From Corynebacterium sp. (lineage in GTDB: Bacteria > Actinomycetota > Actinomycetes > Mycobacteriales > Mycobacteriaceae): a stretch of 14,276 nt of DNA. Shown here one piece after another: positions 6,590-13,700 of this stretch (positions are counted from its first letter, which is position 1; every line of letters starts with the position of its first letter). The position numbers were made by a program, and so were the translations under genes. The stretch is from positions 1 to 14,276 of the forward strand of contig NZ_JAPJNQ010000056.1 of assembly GCF_030826625.1 (NCBI RefSeq). Reading direction: 5' to 3'. Under the pieces are notes generated by a model, which worked only from the letters and a program-made list of their open reading frames with translations, did no database searches and was not told the origin of the DNA.

Positions 6590-7171
6590 CTAGCGCGCTG
6601 AATTCGGATATATTACAACCAGATTATCGTCCCCTAGCTTTTCCCGCCCGTCCAAACCTGGAATCTCCAAAATCACAACATTGGCGACAACATTAGCCCC
6701 ACAAGCTGCGAGCAGTTTTTTGGCAGCCCCTAGTGTTCCACCGGTGGCGAGAATATCATCAACAAGGGCGACATTTTTCCCCTCAAGGTCTATGCCATCC
6801 GCGGGGACCTCGAGCGCAGCGTTACCGTATTCTAAGCTGTAGTCCTGGCTGTGGACCGGGGGCGGCAACTTACCCTTCTTACGTATTGCCAGAATCCCGA
6901 GCCCCAGTTTGTATGCAACCGCAGATCCCAACAGGAATCCACGAGCATCCAGGCCTCCAATAATTTCAGCACCAGCTTGTTGACATTGTTCTGCCAAAGC
7001 ATCGACAAGTACCGCAAAAGATTTCGGATCCGCGAGAACCGGTGTGAGGTCCTCAAAAACTATTCCTGGCTGCGGGAAGTCATGGACCCGACGTATTTTA
7101 TCCTCCAATACGTTCTGGGCTCCGACAAGAGTCATGGTTTTAGCGAATTCAGTCACAGTATATTTTCCCAT
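6590..7171 (-). CDS. apt: Adenine phosphoribosyltransferase
   Basis: Apt is a cytoplasmic enzyme that salvages adenine: adenine plus PRPP gives AMP and pyrophosphate. The 193-residue protein has the expected landmarks: FPQPGIVFEDLTPVLADP (32-49), GLDARGFLLG (73-82), the flexible loop around RKKGKLP (97-103), the adenine-side SLEYG (112-116), and the PRPP-binding signature VALVDDILATGGTL (134-147). The start is uncertain. ATG 7169-7171 gives MGKYTVTEF, while ATG 7133-7135 gives MTLVGAQN and 181 residues, closer to the family's usual size; neither has a clear Shine-Dalgarno sequence. It is followed after 17 bases by rel. The pairing of a purine-salvage gene with the (p)ppGpp enzyme is conserved in corynebacteria and mycobacteria. 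Confidence 0.97.
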   Translation of the reverse strand: MGKYTVTEFAKTMTLVGAQNVLEDKIRRVHDFPQPGIVFEDLTPVLADPKSFAVLVDALAEQCQQAGAEIIGGLDARGFLLGSAVAYKLGLGILAIRKKGKLPPPVHSQDYSLEYGNAALEVPADGIDLEGKNVALVDDILATGGTLGAAKKLLAACGANVVANVVILEIPGLDGREKLGDDNLVVIYPNSAR

Positions 7172-7238
7172 TGTTGGCGATCAGTGCGTTAAATCAATGA
7201 CAGCGAGGTGTACTAAGGATTGCACTAACACAGATGTT

Positions 7239-8882
7239 TTATCTGCTTTGCTGCCAGCGATCCATATTCCAGCCTATTCCCGATTCACCAGTATAAGGCA
7301 CTGCATGATTGACGTTTCGGTTAATCACGAAGACTCGTGGTTGTGCTGCGAGTGGAATAACATGCATTTCAGCCCACATCTTTTCTTCGGCGTCTCGAAG
7401 CCCTGCTATGTCATTGACTTGTGCAGCTGCCCGAGTATCTAAATTCGGTGGATAGACTGCCCCCAGGTAAGCATCGATTCCAGCTTCATTCGGCTGGTCA
7501 TCCCGATACAGATCATCCGCGGTTGTTTCTGCGTGCGCAGCATCCACTATTTCTATGCCAGCGTTGCGGCATTCAGTCGCGATAGTTTCCACCATCTGTC
7601 GCAACCGTTGGTCTTGCCCTCGATATCCGATCCGGATTGTCTGGCCTTGAAGCGCTCGCGCTTTGTTAATGTCAACGCCAGCGTGTGGCTCTGCAATATC
7701 ACGCAGGTCTGCTCGAACAGGGTCTTCATGTTCAATGCTCTGCCACAGGACTGGTTCTACGTCTACCCCAGAAGAGTGTGAAGAGGTCGCTGCAACAGCT
7801 GCTTGATCGATGCAGGCGGCAAAAGCATGTCTGTTTTCGACGTCTGCGAAAATTCCAGAATCTGCAAGCAACAGAGCATCCGTGAGTTCGCCAACTTCGG
7901 GTACAACCTCAAAATTTTGGTTGGCGATATCTCGGTCCAACCATTCAGGATCAACCTGGCTGATATCAGCAATATCAAGGTGCCCACGTTGAAGTAATGC
8001 TGCTGAGTCAGCACGCGCAGGCCAGAGCGCTAAGCTAGCCAATTGCGCATCATCCCCATAATAGGCAGCGTTGCGGGCTAAAACGGCAGCTCCTTGATCA
8101 GTCACATGATCGATGAGAAATGGCCCGAAAGAAACTTGCAGCAGTGGATCGAAGTTCTCTAAGTTAAAACCTTCCGACCAAATGCGAGCGGGTTCGGCAA
8201 GCAATTCTGCGTCGCGGTGTACGAGCGCTTGATACAAATCATATTTCGACATCCCCGCGCGCGAAGCAATCGCATGTGCTGGTAGCACGGTTCCCGGCGC
8301 AAAAAGTTCTCGCCATCGATCCCCTGCACCTTCATTAAACTTCACCACAAAACGTAATGAACCAGGTTGGCATTCAAAATGCTCGATGTGTTGCATCAAG
8401 GGAAGCTGCGAATCGAACAATTCTGGCATTACTCCGGCGGTATAGGCGAGCAAGTAATCCGTACAGGTTATTGCAGCTCCATCCGAAAATTGTGCACCCT
8501 CAGCGATGGTATAGATGACTTGCGGTTCAACGCCCGGCAAGAAACGGACACTGATCAAGTCGCTATTTTGAATCATTTGGCCGTGAGGTCCCGCCACGTG
8601 CACCCCTGGATACAGCCGTGCCGAGAGCTGTTGTGCTGCGGTTGCACTGCCCTTTGCCGATGCAGCATTCGTCGTCGTTAACGGCGAGGAAGACTGATAG
8701 TTGAGCTCTATTGCGCCATCAGCAACCGTGCTAATCCAGCCGGGATGATCATCCGCCACGGGTTCGGGATCTTCAGCACAAGAAACCAGCCCACCAGCCA
8801 GTGCTAGTGAGCATGCAATGATTCCACAGTGGCGGAGAATCATCCGCACCTTTGATGAGGCCGATTTTGAAGATGCCGTCAT
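7239..8882 (-). CDS. dciAE: Lipoprotein, ABC-transporter family 5 (dipeptide-type) substrate-binding protein
   Basis: This is a predicted extracytoplasmic, lipid-anchored solute-binding protein of 547 residues. The N-terminal signal peptide ends in lipobox Leu-Val-Ser-Cys35. The body matches the family 5 pattern, for example YTIAEGAQFSDGAAITCTDY and a C-terminal half with GQTIRIGYRGQDQRL. ATG 8880-8882 is chosen because AGAAACGAG, one mismatch from the ideal AGAAAGGAG, lies six bases upstream. ATG 8841-8843 with AAAGG upstream is a credible alternative that still keeps a short lipoprotein signal. No permease or ATPase gene is adjacent, so its partner, if any, is encoded elsewhere. The position between secF and apt matches dciAE of C. 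glutamicum and Rv2585c of M. tuberculosis as I recall. The ligand is unknown; peptides are only the family default. Confidence 0.88.
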   Translation of the reverse strand: MTASSKSASSKVRMILRHCGIIACSLALAGGLVSCAEDPEPVADDHPGWISTVADGAIELNYQSSSPLTTTNAASAKGSATAAQQLSARLYPGVHVAGPHGQMIQNSDLISVRFLPGVEPQVIYTIAEGAQFSDGAAITCTDYLLAYTAGVMPELFDSQLPLMQHIEHFECQPGSLRFVVKFNEGAGDRWRELFAPGTVLPAHAIASRAGMSKYDLYQALVHRDAELLAEPARIWSEGFNLENFDPLLQVSFGPFLIDHVTDQGAAVLARNAAYYGDDAQLASLALWPARADSAALLQRGHLDIADISQVDPEWLDRDIANQNFEVVPEVGELTDALLLADSGIFADVENRHAFAACIDQAAVAATSSHSSGVDVEPVLWQSIEHEDPVRADLRDIAEPHAGVDINKARALQGQTIRIGYRGQDQRLRQMVETIATECRNAGIEIVDAAHAETTADDLYRDDQPNEAGIDAYLGAVYPPNLDTRAAAQVNDIAGLRDAEEKMWAEMHVIPLAAQPRVFVINRNVNHAVPYTGESGIGWNMDRWQQSR

Positions 8883-8944
8883 AGCGTGCTCGTTTCTTGC
8901 AATTGTCTCGGGCGATATTTCAGGCAACAAATATTGGATGCGCA

Positions 8945-8950
8945 ATCATA
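8945..8950 (-). promoter_or_regulatory. Candidate -10 box for an internal promoter upstream of the lipoprotein gene
   Basis: TATGAT on the minus strand lies in the 103-base gap between secF and the lipoprotein gene. It is five of six with the consensus. The predicted leader is about 55 bases. No convincing -35 is seen. If real, the lipoprotein-apt-rel group can be transcribed separately from secDF. Confidence 0.3.
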
Positions 8951-8985
8951 GGCGGCTATAGCATTTACATCGGCCACCGGCTCGA

Positions 8986-10128
8986 CTATTCAGGCCGCCA
9001 GGTACTGCCCGTTGTTTTTTGTGCACCGTGATGGTTCTCGGGCGTCGGGGCGTTGACGGGTGCACTTTCTGGCGCAGCGAAGGTTCGGTGTTCGATCTCA
9101 TCATCGTTCACGGCAAGATCGGTGTCTTCGGATCCTCGTGCCCTATAATCAGCGACCTCTTGGTTGTGCTTTTTGATCTTCTTGCTTCGGTTGACCAATG
9201 AAACAAGCAATGGCGTCGCCAAGAAAATCGAAGAGAAAATACCTTCGATAACTCCAATCAGCTGCACCAATGCAAGGTCGCGCAGTGTACCGATACCCAT
9301 CAACCACACGGCGACGACGAACAACGCAATGATTGGCAATGCAGAAATCACCGAAGTCGAAATAGAACGCATGACGGTTTGATTGATTGCGCGATTCGCT
9401 TCCTCGGAATACGTTGCGCGGCGCGATGCGGTGATGCCTTCAGTATTTTCGTTGACCTTATCGAAGACAATAACGGTGTCGTAAATCGAGAATGTCAGCA
9501 CTGTCAACAAACCGATGATGACCGCTGGCGAAACTTCGAAACCGAACAGGGAATAAATCCCGGCGATGAGCACGCCATCAACAACGAGCGCCCCCATCGC
9601 TGCAACCGCCATGAATTTCTGCAGCCTGAAAGCGACATAAATGGTCGCAAATACCAGGAAGACGATCATAGACAACAGCATGCGCTGAGTGATCGTGTCG
9701 CCCCACGACTCGGAGACCGTGGAATCACCGATGGCATCCGGTGATGGCTTACCAGTGTGATCGACCGGCTGGTGCTCCTCAAAAATCGCCAGACGAGCTT
9801 CACCAATTTGCTCAGGCGAAAGGTGCTGCGAGGTAATCTCTAGAGTCTCGGAGTCACCGGAACCCACAATCTGTGTGAGCTCTGGTTCCACACCAGTCGC
9901 TTCAACAAAGGTCTCTTCGACTTCTTCCGCGACGAGATCACCCGCTGGCATCGTCATACGAGTGCCGCCTTCAAAGTCGATAGACATGGAGAATCCACGG
10001 AATAGCATCGACGCCAAGCTGATAAGGATCAAAGCCGCTGTGATGATATAAAACAGCTTCGTGCGGCCGATGAAATCGATGCCGCCATCACCGGTGGTTA
10101 AGCGGTTGACTAGTGATTGTTTAGCCAT
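8986..10128 (-). CDS. secF: Protein translocase subunit SecF
   Basis: SecF is an inner-membrane partner of SecD; together they use the proton gradient to help pull preproteins out of the SecYEG channel. From ATG 10126-10128 the product is 380 residues. Membrane segment 1 is about 25-43, followed by the conserved FSMSIDFEGGTRM (46-58), an external domain (about 60-145), and five more membrane segments (about 150-168, 174-196, 202-222, 258-277, 286-312). The SecF signature FSIYDTVIVFDKVNEN spans 213-228. A hydrophilic, mostly acidic tail of about 65 residues (316-380) faces the cytoplasm. The start overlaps the last eight bases of secD, and GAGGAG lies inside the secD end, so translation is coupled. 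Longer in-frame upstream codons sit inside secD and are not used. Confidence 0.97.
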   Translation of the reverse strand: MAKQSLVNRLTTGDGGIDFIGRTKLFYIITAALILISLASMLFRGFSMSIDFEGGTRMTMPAGDLVAEEVEETFVEATGVEPELTQIVGSGDSETLEITSQHLSPEQIGEARLAIFEEHQPVDHTGKPSPDAIGDSTVSESWGDTITQRMLLSMIVFLVFATIYVAFRLQKFMAVAAMGALVVDGVLIAGIYSLFGFEVSPAVIIGLLTVLTFSIYDTVIVFDKVNENTEGITASRRATYSEEANRAINQTVMRSISTSVISALPIIALFVVAVWLMGIGTLRDLALVQLIGVIEGIFSSIFLATPLLVSLVNRSKKIKKHNQEVADYRARGSEDTDLAVNDDEIEHRTFAAPESAPVNAPTPENHHGAQKTTGSTWRPE

Positions 10129-11956
10129 GGATTTTCTCCTCATCCGCGTTATCAGCTTCAGCTCGGCGCTCTTCGATAAGATCGTAGACTTTACCCAGCC
10201 CGTTGACCTGTGGCTTAGCCCAGAAAGGTTTACGTGCGACAAGAATCATCAACGGAGCAGTAACCAAGAACGAAACGACGATGTCGAATACCGTGGTAAT
10301 ACCCAGTGTGAACGCGAAGCCTTTGACATCACCGACCGCCAAGAAATAAACCACGACGGAGCCGATGAGCGTGACGACGTTACCGGTAACGATAGTTCGC
10401 TTCGCGCGATCCCATGCCCGCGGTGCTGCAGAACGGAACGTACGTCCCTGCAAAAGTTCATCTTTTATACGTTCATAGAGAACGACGAAAGAGTCAGCCG
10501 CGGTAGCGATACCAATGATCAGACCCGCGATTCCGGAAAGATCAAGAGAATAGCCGATCCAGCGTCCCAAGAGCACGATCGCAGCGTAGGTAATGACACC
10601 TGCGGCCGCTAACGAGACCAAAGATATCAACGCGAGCAATCGATAGTAATAGAAAACATAAATCGCGATCAGAGCGATACCCACCAACCCTGCAATCAGG
10701 CCAGCTTTCAATGCCGCCTGTCCCAGCGATGGCGGAACCGTTTCGGCTGTGCCTCCAGGTGTTCCGTCTTCACCGACGAATGACAGAGGCAACGCTCCGT
10801 AGCGAAGATTATTCGCTAGTTCCTGCGCCTCTTCCTGGCTGAATTGACCCGTGATTGAGGTAGTTGAACCATACGGGGTAACTCCCTGAATCACCGGCGC
10901 AGAAATCACGTTGGAGTCCAAAGTGATAGCGATTTGTTGCTGTAGATACTCCTGCGTGAGATCAGCCCAGGTCTGCGCACCAGACGGGCCAGAACCCGGC
11001 TTAAAAGCGAACGAAATTTCCATTTGCCCGCTGTGCTGATTGAAACCACCGTTGATCGGGCTATCAGTATCAATTTCATTACCCGTCAGGCGTGGCCCCT
11101 CTGGATCGGTAACTCCATTAAGCAGCGGTGCCGGCTGTAATAAGTAAGGCTGTCCCTGCTCATAATCACACGTCACCAGAGGTAATGCTGGATCGTCGGC
11201 ACCAGACAATGGATCAATATCACCTTGACAGGTCATCAACGCGCTCGCAGCAGCTTGCGTGGTGGGGTCTTCGGACTGTCGGTCCGCAATCAACAACTTC
11301 GTAACTTCTTCACGGCGCTCAGCTTGCTCCAAAGAATTAGACGGCTCAGGTTTTACCTTTGCGGTAATTTTTGGTTTCTCCCCAAGTGCTGAAGATTCTT
11401 CACTCGCAGTTTCGTCGTTGTGCGCAGCTGAGTCGTTGTGCTCAGCGAATGCCGCGTAGATCCGATCGATCGTCTCTTCAGCTTGCTCTTTTGTGGTCAG
11501 ATCATATTCAACCCATCGGTTCGCCATTTCTCCGAGCGTTTCAGCAAGAGCTGAAGGATTTGGCGTCGGTTGTTGCGCAACGGGACGGAAGAGTAGCTGC
11601 GAAGTCTGTCCGACGGCGCGAGCCTGTGCGGTGTCTTCGCCTGGCACAGTGATGACCAGCGTATTACCATCGGCTACAACTTGTGCGCCTGATACGCCCA
11701 TACCGTTAACGCGCTGTTCCAGAATTGCGCGCGCCTGATCAAGCTGATCCTGCGTGGGCTCATCCCCCTGCGGAACCAGCGTGACGCGGGTGCCGCCCTG
11801 TAGGTCAATACCCAGTCGCGGCGTTGCTTGACGGTCACCCGTAAACAGAATTAGCGAAAATAGCGCCACGGTGACGACAATAAACCAGGCTAGCGCCTTG
11901 GCAGGCCAGCTTCGCGCGTTTCCGACGCGTTTGGCCTTTGTATTTGGTTCCGGCAA
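10121..11956 (-). CDS. secD: Protein translocase subunit SecD
   Basis: SecD is the larger of the two proton-driven Sec accessory subunits. From TTG 11954-11956 it has 611 residues. Membrane segment 1 is about 21-38, then LGIDLQGGTRVTL (48-60), a large extracytoplasmic domain including LEQRVNGMGV (79-88), and five further segments from about 416 to 575. The transmembrane motif IAGLIIGIATAADSF with Asp488, followed by YERIKDE, is the actinobacterial form of the SecD signature. Residues 170-215 of the external domain are Ala/Glu/Ser/Lys-rich and look like a flexible insertion; Cys243 and Cys263 could form a disulfide. TTG is chosen because AGGAG lies eight bases upstream. An upstream in-frame TTG at 11990-11992 would place the repeats in coding sequence and has no ribosome site. 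Confidence 0.97.
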   Translation of the reverse strand: MPEPNTKAKRVGNARSWPAKALAWFIVVTVALFSLILFTGDRQATPRLGIDLQGGTRVTLVPQGDEPTQDQLDQARAILEQRVNGMGVSGAQVVADGNTLVITVPGEDTAQARAVGQTSQLLFRPVAQQPTPNPSALAETLGEMANRWVEYDLTTKEQAEETIDRIYAAFAEHNDSAAHNDETASEESSALGEKPKITAKVKPEPSNSLEQAERREEVTKLLIADRQSEDPTTQAAASALMTCQGDIDPLSGADDPALPLVTCDYEQGQPYLLQPAPLLNGVTDPEGPRLTGNEIDTDSPINGGFNQHSGQMEISFAFKPGSGPSGAQTWADLTQEYLQQQIAITLDSNVISAPVIQGVTPYGSTTSITGQFSQEEAQELANNLRYGALPLSFVGEDGTPGGTAETVPPSLGQAALKAGLIAGLVGIALIAIYVFYYYRLLALISLVSLAAAGVITYAAIVLLGRWIGYSLDLSGIAGLIIGIATAADSFVVLYERIKDELLQGRTFRSAAPRAWDRAKRTIVTGNVVTLIGSVVVYFLAVGDVKGFAFTLGITTVFDIVVSFLVTAPLMILVARKPFWAKPQVNGLGKVYDLIEERRAEADNADEEKIHG

Positions 11957-11970
11957 GGGTGTTTCTCCTG

Positions 11971-12012
11971 AAAACGTGAACGCATACTGCAAAACGTGAA
12001 TGCATACGGCAA
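11971..12012. repeat. 20-bp tandem direct repeat in the secD leader
   Basis: Two adjacent 20-base units, 11971-11990 and 11991-12010, share 18 of 20 bases; the pattern is AAAACGTGAA-Y-GCATAC-K-GC. The matching AA after the second unit extends it by two bases. The pair ends four bases from the secD ribosome-binding site AGGAG (11965-11969). It is noncoding if secD starts at 11956. No function is known. Confidence 0.75.
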
Positions 12013-12026
12013 TCGGTCGCTGTTGC

Positions 12027-12032
12027 AGTATA
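12027..12032 (-). promoter_or_regulatory. Weak candidate -10 box upstream of secD
   Basis: TATACT on the minus strand, five of six with TATAAT, lies eight bases after the yajC stop codon. The -35 region is not convincing. A transcript from here would start near 12020 and carry both 20-bp repeats in its leader. Confidence 0.3.
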
Positions 12033-12040
12033 GGCGCTAG

Positions 12041-12421
12041 TTAGCTATTACGGTTGTCATTTTCTGGGTGATTAGGAAACTCCTGCTCACCATTGTTGCC
12101 CGAGTCTGTATTAACTCCATCATTGACTGATTCTGGAACGGCCGGTGAATTCTGCGCCGGGCTCACTTGGTCTGCTGGACGCAAAATCGCGATTTTTTCC
12201 ATGGTGACTTCTACGCCACTGGCCACCTCACCAGTCACACTGGTTTCACCGATCTCGGTCAGCACCAAGTGGATACCGCCAGCCGAAATTACGCGATCCC
12301 CGGGCTGCAACGCTTGCTGGAAACTACGCATCTCGTCTTGCTGTTTACGCTGCTTACGCATCATGAAAAACGATGGCAGCAAGAATAATGCCAAGAGGCC
12401 AAAAATGAGAAGAATATCCAT
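12041..12421 (-). CDS. yajC: Preprotein translocase accessory subunit YajC
   Basis: YajC is a small inner-membrane protein that associates with SecD and SecF in the Sec holotranslocon. The 126-residue product begins with one membrane segment (about 3-20, apolar and Phe/Leu-rich), then a strongly basic stretch MRKQRKQQDEMR (21-32). The conserved YajC core follows: LQPGDRVISAGGIHLVLTEI (38-57) and VTMEKIAI (72-79). The tail (about 85-126) is hydrophilic, Asn/Glu/Pro-rich and probably disordered. The ATG at 12419-12421 has no strong ribosome site beyond GGGG. It lies 84 bases upstream of secD and 89 bases downstream of ruvB. That gap holds an inverted repeat and may contain a promoter. Confidence 0.96.
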   Translation of the reverse strand: MDILLIFGLLALFLLPSFFMMRKQRKQQDEMRSFQQALQPGDRVISAGGIHLVLTEIGETSVTGEVASGVEVTMEKIAILRPADQVSPAQNSPAVPESVNDGVNTDSGNNGEQEFPNHPENDNRNS

Positions 12422-12459
12422 GCCCCATAGTGTGCCAGACCGGGCTAAGGCAATGCTAC

Positions 12460-12503
12460 TTAGGTCCGACGGAACGATCGTTTGGTGGCGCTACTAGACC
12501 TAA
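12460..12503. repeat. Inverted repeat enclosing a 10-bp palindrome between ruvB and yajC
   Basis: TTAGGTC (12460-12466) and GACCTAA (12497-12503) are perfect inverted arms. Between them, off-centre by four bases, is the palindrome AACGATCGTT (12473-12482). A weak -10-like TAGCAT (minus strand, 12458-12453) lies just downstream in the yajC direction, which would put the palindrome near a -35 position. It could be an operator or a weak hairpin; there is no T-run, so it is not a clear terminator. Confidence 0.45.
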
Positions 12504-12510
12504 ATTTCGA

Positions 12511-13635
12511 TTAATCATCAATTTGACCTGGCGCATGCTCTGGGGCTTGCAGGCCAAGGTGCGCCCAAGCTCGCGCAGTAGCAACGCGTCCCCGCCCGGT
12601 GCGTGCTAACAATCCAGCACGCACTAAAAATGGTTCACAGACTTCTTCGACGGTTGCAGCCTCCTCACCAACCGCAACCGCCAATGTGTTCACACCAACC
12701 GGACCTCCGGCATGACCTTTCACGAGTGCTCCCAGAACCGCCCTGTCCAAGCGGTCGAGTCCGAGATTGTCAACGTCAAAGACTTCTAGAGCGCCTTGGG
12801 CTGAAGCTAGATCGATGCGGCCTGTGCCATGTACATCAGCGTAGTCACGCACACGGCGCAACAAACGATTCGCAATACGCGGGGTACCGCGTGAACGCGA
12901 ACCGATTTCCACTGCTGCATCGTGGTCAATCTCTACCTGCAGGATTTTAGCGGTGCGTTCGATTACCTCGGTGAGATCAGCAGTGTCATAAAACTCCATT
13001 TGCGCGTTAAAGCCAAAGCGATCACGCAACGGCCCAGTAAGCATGCCAGCGCGAGTAGTCGCACCAACCAAAGTGAATGGAGGAATTTCCAATGGAATTG
13101 AGGTGGCCCCGGGACCTTTGCCAACGATGACGTCGATGCGAAAATCTTCCATCGCCATATAAAGCATTTCTTCAGCTGAGCGCGCCATTCGATGGATTTC
13201 ATCAATGAATAGCACGTCGCCTTCGATCAGGTTAGACAACATCGCGGCTAGGTCGCCAGCTCGCTCCAATGCTGGCCCCGAGGTCATTCGCAAGCTAGAT
13301 CCAAGCTCACCGGCGATGATCATCGCCATCGTCGTCTTCCCCAGCCCTGGGGGTCCGGAAAGCAGCACGTGGTCCGGAGTGACGTTGCGTCCACGTGCAC
13401 CGTCTAATACCAGCGAAAGCTGCTGACGCACCTTTGGTTGTCCAATGAACTCACCAAGATTTTTCGGTCGGAGGGAACGTTCGATATCTTGCTCGCCGTA
13501 TTGCCGGTGCGGGTCGACAGCAGCGTCGTGTGAACGACCATTACGCCCCGAGCCTGGTTGATGTGCGGGATTTTTCCCAGTGTTGGCGATATAGTCTGCC
13601 GGCAATTCAAACTCTGTGCGCTCTAAATCTGACAT
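12511..13635 (-). CDS. ruvB: Holliday junction branch-migration ATPase RuvB
   Basis: RuvB is the hexameric AAA+ motor that, loaded by RuvA, drives Holliday-junction branch migration in recombination and repair. The 374-residue product has Walker A GPPGLGKT (94-101), Walker B LFIDEIH (142-148), sensor 1 GATTRAGML (191-199), the arginine-finger region GPLRDRFG (201-208), and sensor 2/lid residues in RGTPRIANRLLRRVRD. The C-terminal winged-helix domain ends with FLVRAGLLARTGRGRVAT. Compared with E. coli RuvB (336 residues) there is a hydrophilic N-terminal extension of about 40 residues before RSLRPKNLGEFIGQ. Extensions of this kind occur in actinobacteria; ATG 13633-13635 is the only clear start, though without a strong ribosome site. 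It follows ruvA after 65 bases. Confidence 0.98.
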   Translation of the reverse strand: MSDLERTEFELPADYIANTGKNPAHQPGSGRNGRSHDAAVDPHRQYGEQDIERSLRPKNLGEFIGQPKVRQQLSLVLDGARGRNVTPDHVLLSGPPGLGKTTMAMIIAGELGSSLRMTSGPALERAGDLAAMLSNLIEGDVLFIDEIHRMARSAEEMLYMAMEDFRIDVIVGKGPGATSIPLEIPPFTLVGATTRAGMLTGPLRDRFGFNAQMEFYDTADLTEVIERTAKILQVEIDHDAAVEIGSRSRGTPRIANRLLRRVRDYADVHGTGRIDLASAQGALEVFDVDNLGLDRLDRAVLGALVKGHAGGPVGVNTLAVAVGEEAATVEEVCEPFLVRAGLLARTGRGRVATARAWAHLGLQAPEHAPGQIDD

Positions 13636-13639
13636 ATTT

Positions 13640-13664
13640 GATAGTTCATTCTCGATAGCTCATT
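13640..13664. repeat. Direct repeat just upstream of ruvB
   Basis: GATAGTTCATT (13640-13650) and GATAGCTCATT (13654-13664) match at 10 of 11 bases with a three-base spacer, so the period is 14 bases. The first copy begins four bases before the ruvB ATG, where the ribosome-binding site should be. Meaning unknown; it may be a local duplication. Confidence 0.5.
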
Positions 13665-13700
13665 TTCAGAAGCTCAATCTCCACAGTTACCTGCAGCATC

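Noticed and set aside
7231..7245. CAGAT-GTTTT-ATCTG hairpin overlapping the stop codon of the lipoprotein gene
   Set aside because: The five-pair stem is weak and AT-rich, and it has no suitable tail; most likely chance.
11957..11992. Longer secD start at TTG 11990-11992
   Set aside because: There is no ribosome site for it, while AGGAG is placed correctly for TTG 11954-11956. The added residues look like translated leader.
12603..12950. Plus-strand open frames of about 70-150 codons opposite ruvB, secD, rel and hisS
   Set aside because: Their translations are rich in Arg, Pro and His with no domain pattern, as expected for frames antisense to moderately GC-rich genes.
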